Below, piece after piece: positions 8,597-16,624 of a stretch of 60,706 bases of DNA; within the stretch, counting starts at the first letter, position 1, and every line of letters begins with the position of its first letter. The notes under the pieces are model-generated. The model did no database searches. It had not been told where the DNA came from and was given only the letters and a program-made list of their open reading frames with translations. This DNA is from UBA7328 sp002471345 (GTDB lineage Bacteria; Bacteroidota; Bacteroidia; Chitinophagales; Saprospiraceae): contig CAXGOB010000023.1 of the NCBI GenBank assembly GCA_964011275.1, positions 1 through 60,706 of the forward strand. The letters run 5' to 3'. The position numbers and the translations under genes were made by a program.

Positions 8597-9322
8597 ATGC
8601 GGAAATTTGTTGCGTTGGCAATTGTGTTCATATTAGCTTCTACATTCGGAGCGTTTGACGTACTAGCTCAAGAAGCTGAGACATCAGCTAGTGGTTTTCA
8701 AGCCATTAAGCAATACTTTATACAAGGAGGGTGGACCTTCATGAGTTTAGTATTGATTTGTTTAATCCTAGGATTAGCCTTTTGTATTGAAAGAATCATC
8801 ACTCTTAACATAGCTACAGTAAATACTGATAAGCTTTTAGGAGGAATAGAGGAGCATCTTGCTTCTGGAGATGTATCTGGAGCAATGGAACTGGCTAAAT
8901 CAACTCCTGGTCCAACTGCAAGTATTATGTATGAGGGTTTAAGAAGTTCGTCTTCAGGACCTGAAGCTGTAGAAAAAGCAATTGTATCATACGGATCAGT
9001 TCAAATGGGACTTTTAGAAAAAGGACTTGTTTGGATCTCATTATTCATTGCTATTGCCCCGATGCTTGGTTTCATGGGTACCGTACTTGGTATGATTGAG
9101 GCATTTGATAGAATCGAAGCAGTGGGTGACCTTTCACCTTCAGTAGTAGCAGGTGGTATTAAGATTGCCTTATTAACTACAGTTTTCGGACTAATAGTGG
9201 CCATCATTCTTCAGATTTTTTACAATTACATAGTTTCTAAAATAGACGGGATTGTCAATAAGATGGAAGATGCTTCCATAGCGTTGGTAGACGTAATGGC
9301 AAGAAACAAGGTTTTTAAATAA
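8597..9322 (+). CDS. MotA/TolQ/ExbB proton channel family protein
   Basis: This inner-membrane protein (241 residues) forms the stator channel that, with ExbD/TolR partners, uses the proton gradient to drive TonB-type or Tol-type work at the outer membrane. It has a cleavable-looking N-terminal hydrophobic segment ending DVLAQ, a first helix near residues 48-68 (FMSLVLICLILGLAFCIER), and a helix pair in the second half with LGFMGTVLGMIEAF and GGIKIALLTTVFGLIVAII, both family hallmarks. It heads a four-gene plus-strand operon with an unknown four-helix protein and two ExbD-like subunits. TolQ versus ExbB cannot be resolved from sequence alone. Confidence 0.9.
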   Translation: MRKFVALAIVFILASTFGAFDVLAQEAETSASGFQAIKQYFIQGGWTFMSLVLICLILGLAFCIERIITLNIATVNTDKLLGGIEEHLASGDVSGAMELAKSTPGPTASIMYEGLRSSSSGPEAVEKAIVSYGSVQMGLLEKGLVWISLFIAIAPMLGFMGTVLGMIEAFDRIEAVGDLSPSVVAGGIKIALLTTVFGLIVAIILQIFYNYIVSKIDGIVNKMEDASIALVDVMARNKVFK

Positions 9323-9349
9323 TTTATTAACTCTTAAAACCATCTAACT

Positions 9350-9847
9350 ATGTATAGTTTATTGGCAAAAAGAGGTCAGTTATTTGCTATCCTACTTGGT
9401 GTAGGAATTGTAGTCATTTTCTTAGGTTCCGTTATTGGGGGACTTAATGGTGCTGGCTACAACATGGGAACTGATCTTGTACAAGTATTAAAAAATGATC
9501 CTGCACAGGACTTCGGCTTCTTTGATATAGGTCTATATCTAACAATGGGACTAGTAGTCATTGCAGCTATATTAGCTTTACTTTTTGGATTATTTCAAAT
9601 GTTGACTAATATCAAGGGATCTATGACAGGGATAATTGCTTTAGTAGCTATTGCAGCAATTTTCTTTGGATTTTATAGTAGTGCTCCAGATGACCTAACA
9701 GGACCTATCTCAGGAGTTTTACAACAATTTGATATCAGTTCTGGGATAAGTAAGTTTATATCTGGAAGTCTTTGGACTACCATCATATTAGCTCTTCTTT
9801 CAGTTGCTGCAATGGTTATTTTGGAAATCTGGAATATGTTTAAGTAA
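9350..9847 (+). CDS. Four-helix membrane protein between ExbB and ExbD genes
   Basis: A 165-residue hydrophobic protein with four predicted transmembrane helices (about residues 12-31, 62-84, 90-108 and 142-162). Between helices 1 and 2 is a polar loop with YNMGTDLVQVLKNDPAQDFGFFDIG. I recognise no characterised family, although similar small membrane proteins occur at this position in other Bacteroidota exb clusters. Its stop codon overlaps the start of the first exbD gene (ATG at 9847), so it is translationally coupled to the channel subunits and is probably an accessory part of that complex. Confidence 0.7.
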   Translation: MYSLLAKRGQLFAILLGVGIVVIFLGSVIGGLNGAGYNMGTDLVQVLKNDPAQDFGFFDIGLYLTMGLVVIAAILALLFGLFQMLTNIKGSMTGIIALVAIAAIFFGFYSSAPDDLTGPISGVLQQFDISSGISKFISGSLWTTIILALLSVAAMVILEIWNMFK

Positions 9848-10398
9848 TGGGAAAGAAAAGTAGTAAAGATCGATTATCAAATGAGATCAATGCTGGCTCA
9901 ATGGCAGATATTGCTTTCTTACTATTGATATTCTTTCTAGTAACAACAACGATAGTCTCTGATAAAGGTGTGTTGGTGAAGTTGCCACCATGGTCTGAAG
10001 AAGAGCCAGATATTGCTAAATTGAATGAGAGGAATGTCTATTCCATTCTTGTGAATGCAGACAATCAACTTCTTGTGAGAGGTGAGCCTACGCAACTAAG
10101 AGATCTAAGGGAGAATACCAAGATATTTATCATGAATCCGGAAGGTAGACCTGATATGTCAGAAGATGCGACAAAGGCTATTGTATCCATGAAAAATGAT
10201 AGAGGAACACAGTATGAAACTTATCTCGAAGTATACAATGAAGTCATGGCAGCATATAATGAACTAAGAGATGAAGCTGCATTGTCGAGACATGGTAAAG
10301 CTTATGAATTTTTGACTAAAGATCAAGCAAAAGCAATAAGGACCGCTATTCCATTAATTATATCTGAAGCAGAGCCTACGGCTTTTGGTGAAGAATAG
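9847..10398 (+). CDS. ExbD/TolR family biopolymer transport protein (first copy)
   Basis: This is a single-span inner-membrane subunit of the proton-driven motor, 183 residues. A short basic cytoplasmic tail is followed by GSMADIAFLLLIFFLVTTT, in which the Asp of MADIAF is the conserved proton-carrying residue, and then a periplasmic domain starting KGVLVKLPP. The periplasmic part is longer than in the second copy and has a charged helical insert near residues 95-150. The start overlaps the preceding gene by one base, and the second exbD follows after 17 bp. Two non-identical ExbD proteins with one ExbB are usual in Bacteroidota. Confidence 0.9.
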   Translation: MGKKSSKDRLSNEINAGSMADIAFLLLIFFLVTTTIVSDKGVLVKLPPWSEEEPDIAKLNERNVYSILVNADNQLLVRGEPTQLRDLRENTKIFIMNPEGRPDMSEDATKAIVSMKNDRGTQYETYLEVYNEVMAAYNELRDEAALSRHGKAYEFLTKDQAKAIRTAIPLIISEAEPTAFGEE

Positions 10399-10415
10399 AA
10401 TAAAAAAGGTAAGAC

Positions 10416-10883
10416 ATGTCAAAATTTGATAAAAAGAGAAGTAAATCTCAACCTGCAATATCAACAGCATCATTGCCTGATATTATATTTATGTTACTTT
10501 TCTTCTTTATGGTGGTAACGGTACTTAGGGACGCTGAACTAAAAGTTAAAGTGGTTACCCCTAACGCTACCGAACTAACAAAGTTGGAAAAGAAATCATT
10601 AGTAAATAATATCTATATCGGAAAACCATTAGCAAAGTATGCTAATGAAGCTGGTACAAAAGCAAGAATGCAATTGGGAGATAAATTTGCCGATGAAAAG
10701 GATATTCCTCTTTTTCTGGAAAAGCATAGACAACAAGTACCAGAAAATCAGAGAGGTGGAATTACCAGCTCTTTGAAAATTGATGGTAAGGTGACTATGG
10801 GTGTGGTGAGCGATGTTAAAACTGCACTAAGAAAATCTGGTCAACTTAAACTCAATTATTCGGCTAAACCAAGAGCAGAATAA
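10416..10883 (+). CDS. ExbD/TolR family biopolymer transport protein (second copy)
   Basis: The 155-residue second ExbD-type subunit has a basic N-terminus with SKFDKKRSKSQP, then the transmembrane helix LPDIIFMLLFFFMVVTVLRD carrying the conserved Asp, and a periplasmic domain ending in NYSAKPRAE. The C-terminal half keeps the IDGKVTMGVVSDVKTALRKSG strand-helix typical of ExbD. It is the last gene of the operon and is followed by an intrinsic terminator. Which outer-membrane system it energises (TonB, Tol or gliding) is not shown by the window. Confidence 0.9.
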   Translation: MSKFDKKRSKSQPAISTASLPDIIFMLLFFFMVVTVLRDAELKVKVVTPNATELTKLEKKSLVNNIYIGKPLAKYANEAGTKARMQLGDKFADEKDIPLFLEKHRQQVPENQRGGITSSLKIDGKVTMGVVSDVKTALRKSGQLKLNYSAKPRAE

Positions 10884-10914
10884 ATACTGAACATAAAGTT
10901 GTATGAAAAACTAG

Positions 10915-10944
10915 AACCCTGAAGTTTATACTTCGGGGTTTTTT
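10915..10944 (+). terminator. Intrinsic terminator of the exb operon
   Basis: A 10-bp stem (AACCCTGAAG with CTTCGGGGTT, one G-U pair), a 6-nt loop and a T-run follow the last exbD by about 30 bp and separate the operon from the convergent DUF4293 gene. Confidence 0.85.
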
Positions 10945-10974
10945 GTTTAATACATATTCTTCTCTGTTAAATAT

Positions 10975-11391
10975 TTATCTTAATCGATCCATAGACTTTA
11001 CCAGCTTTTCATCTTTTCTTATAAAAATAAAAGCTAGTGCAGTAAGGATCAGACCTAAAAGAGGAGAAGCAATACCAAAATCAAGTACAAAGTCACTAAC
11101 TTGTGAAAGGGAGTATAGAAGCATTCCAATGATACTTCCCATGAGTAAAAATGCCAAAACACAAAAATTTAGTTGAAGTTTTCTATTGTTGTATAGAAAT
11201 ATGGTGATTAAGCATAGTATTACTGATATAGCTATGAGGCTTAGTAGAATGATATTATCATGAACATTGAATAACCCATCTTCAAAATAAAGTTGAGATT
11301 TATCCAATGAATTAGCAAAAGGAAATACAAAGGAAGACCCAAGAGCTCCTGAACTAAGGAATAAAAAAACAGACTGAATGCGTTGTATCAT
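10975..11391 (-). CDS. DUF4293 family membrane protein
   Basis: A 138-residue protein with four transmembrane helices and the family signature start MIQRIQSVFLFL. A soluble loop after the first helix (ANSLDKSQLYFEDGLFNV) and a basic C-terminus (RKDEKLVKSMDRLR) match Bacteroidota DUF4293 proteins, which have no established function. It is divergent from the OstA-like gene with only 56 bp between the starts, so the two promoters must overlap or share control elements. Confidence 0.8.
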   Translation of the reverse strand: MIQRIQSVFLFLSSGALGSSFVFPFANSLDKSQLYFEDGLFNVHDNIILLSLIAISVILCLITIFLYNNRKLQLNFCVLAFLLMGSIIGMLLYSLSQVSDFVLDFGIASPLLGLILTALAFIFIRKDEKLVKSMDRLR

Positions 11392-11426
11392 AACGAAGAT
11401 TTAAGAAGTACAAAGTTAGCATTTCA

Positions 11427-11434
11427 TATTTTTG
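11427..11434 (+). promoter_or_regulatory. -7 box before the OstA-like gene
   Basis: TATTTTTG matches the Bacteroidota -7 consensus TAnnTTTG exactly and ends 13 bp before the start codon, which would give a very short leader. No -33 TTG is seen at normal spacing. Confidence 0.35.
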
Positions 11435-11447
11435 TACTAAGTATACC

Positions 11448-13253
11448 ATGAAGCAAAATTTCAAACAGCAATTCACATTTTTAATTACATCCCTGATATC
11501 AATTTTAAGTTTTTCAATTTGTGCACAAACTGAAAGTCAAGCCGATTCAAGTTCTGTGGTCCAAAAGCAGTTAGGTCTTGGAGCAACATCTATGTCCTAT
11601 ACAATTGGAGTCAATGGGGTGGAATATGACACTCTGATAGGGGACGTGAAAATTACACAAGACAGCTTCTTTTTATATTGTGATACAGCATATGTTCAAA
11701 ATAAAACTGAGGTTCAGGCATTTGGAAATGTAGCCATTCAACATGGAGACTCAATTGAAATTTTTTCTGACTCAATGAGCTATAATGACATCATCAAAAA
11801 AACTGAGTTATTTGGAAGAGTTGTTTTCAAAAAAGGAAACAAAAGACTAAACACAGAACTTGCCATTTATAACATAGATAAAAAAATGACCTATTATACA
11901 AAAGGAGCGACTCTTATAAATGCTAACCAAAGACTTTTGAGCAAGAAAGGAATCTATGATATTGCAAACGACATAGCTTTGTTTCAAGGAAATGTTAGTG
12001 TGAAGGATTCTTCCTCTTTAATGCAAACTGATTCTTTGAAATATGATTTATCAAACGAAATTATATATCTCATTGCTCCCACCAACATACTCACTGACTC
12101 TACAGAAATATATTGTGAAAGAGGATTTTACAATTACAAAACACAACAGGGAGAATTTTATCGAAACTTAGAAATACTGACTGGAACTAAAGAAATCTTA
12201 GCAGCCAAAGTTCATTATTCAGATCAATCTAAGGTATATACGTTAACAGGGGATCCTGTGGTCAATGATAAAGACACTCAAGCAAAAGCGGATACAATTA
12301 TATTCTTTGAACAAGATGATGTAGTAGATCTAAGAGGAAACGCAGTATACAAAAACGATGAACGAGAACTCACCTCATCATATATAAAATACAATATGAC
12401 CACAGATGAGTATGAGACAACTGGTGGGTCGGAAGTGGTAGATGAAGCTGGCCGTATTCTTAAAGCTGAATTGCTTTACAGAGATAAGCAAGGAAAAGAT
12501 ATAGCTCAATCGAATGTAGTACTTACAGATGAAAATGAAAAAGTAAGTTTATACAGTGAAATACTCAAATCTAATAATGAAACAGAAAGTTATAGGGCAT
12601 ATAATACCACTGATAGTCAACCATTACTTATCAAACAATTGAATGACGGTAACCTTTTATTAAAAAGTGATACTCTTAGTTATTTCAAGCAAGATTCATC
12701 TGAATATTATCGAGGAGAAGGAAACACCTCATTTCTCAACAAAGAAATCTCAGGAAAATCTGGGCATTTACTCTATAGTGTTGCAGATTCAAATTATGTA
12801 TTTTTTGACCAACCAATAATCTGGTCAGATTCAATCCAAATCACTGGTGATACGATTATTGTAGTCCTAAAAGATGGGGAAATAAATTCTTTACATGTTC
12901 AGGGTAATGCATTTATGATCTTACAAGGCATGAATGGTACATATGATCAAGTCAAGGGTGATCAATTAACATGTTTTTTTAAAGGAAACAATATTCAAGA
13001 GATTGTGGTTGACGATAATGTGGAAATGGTGTACTTCATGTACGAAGGAAACGACCTAACTGGTGTAAATCATTCTTTTTGTGGTGGCCTTGTATTTACA
13101 TTTGTTGAAAAAGAAATGAATGTTTTAAGATTTAAAGACAAACCAAATTCTAAATTTACAAAAGGTGGGATTCAAAATCCTGAGACTTATAATCTTCAAG
13201 GTTTTGCATGGTCAATCGAGACAAAACCAAATAAATTATCATTCAAGAGATGA
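11448..13253 (+). CDS. OstA-like protein (LptA-type lipopolysaccharide export)
   Basis: A periplasmic beta-jellyroll protein of 601 residues that likely forms part of the bridge carrying lipopolysaccharide to the outer membrane. It has a signal peptide (hydrophobic residues 10-25, ending SICAQ) followed by many OstA_N-type repeats, seen as GDVKITQDSFFLYCDTAYV, QAFGNVAIQHGDSIEIFSD and later FQGNVSVKDSSSLMQTDSL. Bacteroidota OstA-like proteins are much longer than the E. coli LptA of under 200 residues, so the length is normal for the phylum. The gene overlaps the BatE-like gene by four bases. Confidence 0.8.
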   Translation: MKQNFKQQFTFLITSLISILSFSICAQTESQADSSSVVQKQLGLGATSMSYTIGVNGVEYDTLIGDVKITQDSFFLYCDTAYVQNKTEVQAFGNVAIQHGDSIEIFSDSMSYNDIIKKTELFGRVVFKKGNKRLNTELAIYNIDKKMTYYTKGATLINANQRLLSKKGIYDIANDIALFQGNVSVKDSSSLMQTDSLKYDLSNEIIYLIAPTNILTDSTEIYCERGFYNYKTQQGEFYRNLEILTGTKEILAAKVHYSDQSKVYTLTGDPVVNDKDTQAKADTIIFFEQDDVVDLRGNAVYKNDERELTSSYIKYNMTTDEYETTGGSEVVDEAGRILKAELLYRDKQGKDIAQSNVVLTDENEKVSLYSEILKSNNETESYRAYNTTDSQPLLIKQLNDGNLLLKSDTLSYFKQDSSEYYRGEGNTSFLNKEISGKSGHLLYSVADSNYVFFDQPIIWSDSIQITGDTIIVVLKDGEINSLHVQGNAFMILQGMNGTYDQVKGDQLTCFFKGNNIQEIVVDDNVEMVYFMYEGNDLTGVNHSFCGGLVFTFVEKEMNVLRFKDKPNSKFTKGGIQNPETYNLQGFAWSIETKPNKLSFKR

Positions 13254-14050
13254 CTTTGAAAAGTTTAAAATTATTGTGCCTTCTATTGACGTTAATAATT
13301 GTTTCTAACAATGATGTAATTGCAAATGAAGATAATTTGAGTTTATTTAAATCTGCAAATGAATTATATCAAAAATCCAATTACAAAGAAGCTCTTGTGA
13401 AATATGAAGAATTATTGGAAAAAGGATATGTGTCAGATGATCTATTTTCCAATATAGGCAATGCGTATCTCAAAGAAAACAGGACTGGCCTGTCCATCCT
13501 AAATTTTGAAAAAGCTCTATTGTTAAATTCAAATAATGCACAATCTTATCAAAACTTAAAACTTGCTAAAGAAAGTGTCATCAACCCTGTAATCCAAATT
13601 CCAGACTTCTTTGTTATATCATTCTGGAGAAATTTTGTAGGAAGTCAAAACATATCCTTTTGGCTCGTCATGCATGTTCTTTTCCTATTCGTAGCAATGT
13701 CCTTCGCACTCTTTCATTGGACAAATTTAATTCCTAGAATTAAGTCTAAGCTAAATAATTCACGAATCACTATATCTTTTATATTAGCTTCTGTATCACT
13801 ATCTGTAATTTTCTTCATTGCTTCTTTACAGAGGCAGTCACAGCTCACTGGAGTCAATTATGGCATCATTATGTCTGAAGAATCAACTCTTTTAGATGGA
13901 CCTGATAGCAGGAGTAACGAAATTGCTTCTCTTTCTGAAGGGCTAAAAGTCAAAATTTTGGACGAGATAGATGAATGGTATCAAATCCAACTTGAAGACA
14001 AGGACGATGGGTGGATAGAAAAAGAAATTATAGAGCTTATAAAAATATAG
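13250..14050 (+). CDS. BatE-like TPR and SH3 domain membrane protein
   Basis: The 266-residue protein has a signal peptide (ends near DVIAN), TPR-like helices at about residues 28-105 (ANELYQKSNYKEALVKYEELL, DLFSNIGNAYLKEN, ALLLNSNNAQSYQNL), two transmembrane helices near 135-155 and 172-192, and a C-terminal bacterial SH3 domain (SLSEGLKVKILDEIDEWYQI, DGWI). This order is that of BatE, the tail of the Bacteroides aerotolerance (bat) operon, but no other bat genes are here; it is coupled instead to the OstA-like gene. Function in this organism is unproven. Confidence 0.75.
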   Translation: MTLKSLKLLCLLLTLIIVSNNDVIANEDNLSLFKSANELYQKSNYKEALVKYEELLEKGYVSDDLFSNIGNAYLKENRTGLSILNFEKALLLNSNNAQSYQNLKLAKESVINPVIQIPDFFVISFWRNFVGSQNISFWLVMHVLFLFVAMSFALFHWTNLIPRIKSKLNNSRITISFILASVSLSVIFFIASLQRQSQLTGVNYGIIMSEESTLLDGPDSRSNEIASLSEGLKVKILDEIDEWYQIQLEDKDDGWIEKEIIELIKI

Positions 14051-14078
14051 GCCTAATACTGAATAGCATTAAGCCTAT
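14047..14078 (-). terminator. Terminator hairpin between convergent genes
   Basis: ATAGGCCTAAT pairs with ATTAAGCCTAT across a 10-nt loop with one mismatch. On the minus strand it is followed by a T-rich tract, so it terminates the rplU-rpmA transcript. Its left arm includes the TAG stop codon of the BatE-like gene. Confidence 0.6.
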
Positions 14079-14102
14079 ATTAAAAACAAAAAATAAAAAG
14101 GT

Positions 14103-14753
14103 CTATTTACCTCCTTGTAATTTGTCTTGAAGATCTTTTAACTCATCCCATTTTCCTTCAGCCGCCAGGCCTGCTTGCTGAGGCCATGTCGTCGGATCAT
14201 GCATCTTATATCTATTACCAGCTGCCAGTAATACCTCTCTGATTTTTTCTGGATCTGATTTTGATAATTCCTTGTAAGTAGTGATGCCACTTTCTGTAAT
14301 TAAAGAAGCAATCTTAGGTCCGATTCCCTCAATGTTTTTGAAGTCATCTGCTTTGTCTCCAGCTGCTTTCTTTGCTTTCGGTGCTGCTTTCTCACCAGCT
14401 ACAGCTTTGGATGCCGCTTTCGCCTTAGGTGCTTCTTTTTCAGCTTCTACCTTAACCGTTGCTTTCTTTGCGGGTTTCGGAGCTCCAGCAGTAGCTTCTG
14501 AATCATTTACAATATTGACAAATGTTCTATTATTTCTTCTTTTTCTAAACTGAACCGTACCGTCCACTAGAGCAAATAAGGTATGGTCTCGACCCATTCC
14601 GACATTTTCACCAGGGTGAAATTTAGTACCTCTTTGTCTTACTATGATATTACCTGATCTTGCAAGTTCTCCGCCAAAGAGTTTTACTCCTAGTCGTTTA
14701 CTATTACTGTCACGTCCATTATCAGTACTACCTACTCCTTTCTTATGAGCCAT
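14103..14753 (-). CDS. rpmA: Ribosomal protein bL27 with a C-terminal helix-hairpin-helix extension
   Basis: Residues 1-85 are a normal bL27 of the large subunit, reaching the peptidyl-transferase centre with its N-terminus (MAHKKGVGSTDNGRDS, no cleavable leader). The protein then continues through an Ala/Lys/Glu-rich linker (about 90-136) into an HHH-type domain (DFKNIEGIGPKIASLI, residues about 137-152) and a tail with HDPTTWPQQAGLAAEGKWDEL. The total of 216 residues is more than twice the usual length. From memory, this tail in other Bacteroidota is usually attached to L21, not L27. The gene follows rplU by 11 bp in a two-gene operon. The tail may bind rRNA or DNA; that is inference. Confidence 0.95.
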   Translation of the reverse strand: MAHKKGVGSTDNGRDSNSKRLGVKLFGGELARSGNIIVRQRGTKFHPGENVGMGRDHTLFALVDGTVQFRKRRNNRTFVNIVNDSEATAGAPKPAKKATVKVEAEKEAPKAKAASKAVAGEKAAPKAKKAAGDKADDFKNIEGIGPKIASLITESGITTYKELSKSDPEKIREVLLAAGNRYKMHDPTTWPQQAGLAAEGKWDELKDLQDKLQGGK

Positions 14754-14764
14754 GATCTAAAAAA

Positions 14765-15076
14765 TTATGCTTTTATGGAATCTATTTTGATCTTAGTGAA
14801 TTGTTGTCTATGACCATTTTTCACTTGATAACCTTTTCTTCTTTTCTTCTTGAATACGATCACTTTGTCACCTTTTTGGTGGCCCAGGACACTTGCCTTC
14901 ACAGAAGCACCTTTTATAGTAGGAGTCCCAACTTTCGTTTTGGCTCCATCAGATGTCAATAACACTTCATCAAAAGCAACTTTATCTCCTTCACTTTGAT
15001 CTAAATGATGAACAAAAATTTCCTGCCCTTGCTCTACTTTGAATTGTTGACCTGCTATTGTAACTACTGCAAACAT
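14765..15076 (-). CDS. rplU: Ribosomal protein bL21
   Basis: The 103-residue large-subunit protein starts MFAVVTIAGQQFKVEQGQ and contains KVGTPTIKGASVKASVLGHQKGDKV with the basic KKKRRKGYQVKNGHRQQFT motif that contacts 23S rRNA. The length is that of the core family; there is no C-terminal extension, in contrast to the neighbouring L27. The rplU-rpmA order is conserved in bacteria. Confidence 0.97.
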   Translation of the reverse strand: MFAVVTIAGQQFKVEQGQEIFVHHLDQSEGDKVAFDEVLLTSDGAKTKVGTPTIKGASVKASVLGHQKGDKVIVFKKKRRKGYQVKNGHRQQFTKIKIDSIKA

Positions 15077-15162
15077 GTTAAAATGATTGATACATATTTA
15101 AAAAGGAGTGCGAAAATAGGATGATTTATTATAAATATAAAGGCTTAGGTGAAAAGAATTGG

Positions 15163-16437
15163 TTATTTTTTGTTCTTTATAAAGGAATCTTTCAAAACAA
15201 TCACCTTTTTAAGACGTTCTCCTTCCCTTTCGATCTCAATTCTAATCTTTTTACCAGGCTTCCCTTGCAGTCTCGCATTCACGCCTTCTAGATTCATACC
15301 TCTAGTTCTTCTTCTAGCTATTTTATAAATTATATCCCCAGATCTTATATCCACAAGAGCAGCAGGAGTACCCTCACTTACATCTTTGACTAAAAACTCA
15401 TTGAGTTCTGCTCCGACAGCAAAAACAGTCATTCCACTTCGATCATAATCAAAGGATTTATTGTATTTCTTTTTCCTGATAGGTCTGAAGTAGGCCTTAT
15501 GATTAAAATAATCAATGATAATATAGAATCTTCTCATCATATGATTCCCCAATATTCCATTTCTCTTCATATTGTTATCCCTAGGAGATTGGGCTTCAAT
15601 ATCTTGGAAACTTGTTACTAGATTCCTAAACTCGAAAGGCCCTAATGACATATGATGTACTAATCCAATATACCCCACTAACATACCAGTGATGCCATAC
15701 CCCAAATTCCCTAACATCGTCATATCAGGTAAAGTCAGCGTAGAATCTGTATTAGTATGGATCAAGAATGGAAGAGATGCACCAGAATCCATTAAAAACG
15801 TGAGTTCTACTTCGTTACCTGGTCTGATGGCAGTTCGAGACTTTATGTATGGTTTGTTGTTATAAATTTCAACATCAAATTCTGTGTATTTACTGAATAT
15901 TCTTTTATTCACTTTTTCAGGATGATGAAGCCTTAAAAACTTTTTTGGATAGTTAATTTGTACAACCAGGTTTCTAAAAAACGATCCACCTATAATTCCA
16001 TCTACGTTAATACCAAGTCTTTCTTCAAGTAGAAGAATGTTCTCTTCGAGCACTACTACATCCCTTAAGACAGTTTTAGTGCCTTTAATATTAAATATCA
16101 TATTTCTTATGATATTAGCATATAGTCCTGTATTAAAATCAGAACCCATGACTTCAATTCTACGATCATAAGGGATACCAAATAATTCTGGAATTTCCCT
16201 ATCAAAAATCAATGTGTTTTCAGCACCTGTATCAAATATGAAATCTAAATTCACCGAATTGTGAAATCTAGCTTCGACTACAATGAACCCTTGTTCTATT
16301 CTAAAAGGAATATCCACATATGAAGAATTACCGAGTAGATCCAATCCTTGCATCTGCGACTTGAGTCCCACAGGAATTGAAAGTAATAGGAGAGATATGA
16401 TTATTATTCTATTGATAAATTGAGTTTTAATGGTCAA
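15163..16437 (-). CDS. Retropepsin-like aspartyl protease with PDZ domain
   Basis: The 424-residue predicted periplasmic protein has a hydrophobic N-terminal signal (about residues 9-26, IIIISLLLLSIPVGLKSQ). Two aspartyl-protease-like halves follow: FIFDTGAENTLIF near residue 68 and FLMDSGASLPFLI near 215, giving DTG and DSG catalytic triplets. A PDZ domain occupies the last 100 residues (EGTPAALVDIRSGDIIYKI). This arrangement matches Bacteroidota proteins annotated as aspartyl protease family with PDZ. The substrate is unknown. It is divergently placed from the Dna2-like gene with a 187-bp AT-rich gap. Confidence 0.85.
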   Translation of the reverse strand: MTIKTQFINRIIIISLLLLSIPVGLKSQMQGLDLLGNSSYVDIPFRIEQGFIVVEARFHNSVNLDFIFDTGAENTLIFDREIPELFGIPYDRRIEVMGSDFNTGLYANIIRNMIFNIKGTKTVLRDVVVLEENILLLEERLGINVDGIIGGSFFRNLVVQINYPKKFLRLHHPEKVNKRIFSKYTEFDVEIYNNKPYIKSRTAIRPGNEVELTFLMDSGASLPFLIHTNTDSTLTLPDMTMLGNLGYGITGMLVGYIGLVHHMSLGPFEFRNLVTSFQDIEAQSPRDNNMKRNGILGNHMMRRFYIIIDYFNHKAYFRPIRKKKYNKSFDYDRSGMTVFAVGAELNEFLVKDVSEGTPAALVDIRSGDIIYKIARRRTRGMNLEGVNARLQGKPGKKIRIEIEREGERLKKVIVLKDSFIKNKK

Positions 16438-16624
16438 TATCTAAAAGTAACACTACGAATATTAAAACGTAAAATTTTCAACAATGTGAGGGCCTTGGCG
16501 ACATTTCTCATAATCATTACAACATTTTGATAGAATCATCTAACTTGAAAATTTGGTCCTTCATGAAAAAAAGAAAATAAAAGATAGCTTTAGATATATT
16601 TTCATCCTGAACTTATCCTAACAA

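Noticed and set aside
10943..11176. Small plus-strand ORF after the exb operon
   Set aside because: It begins at the terminator and runs antisense to the DUF4293 gene.
14281..14553. Ninety-codon plus-strand ORF opposite rpmA
   Set aside because: It is the antisense of the Ala/Lys-rich L27 linker; its Ala/Phe-rich composition is a by-product of that sequence.
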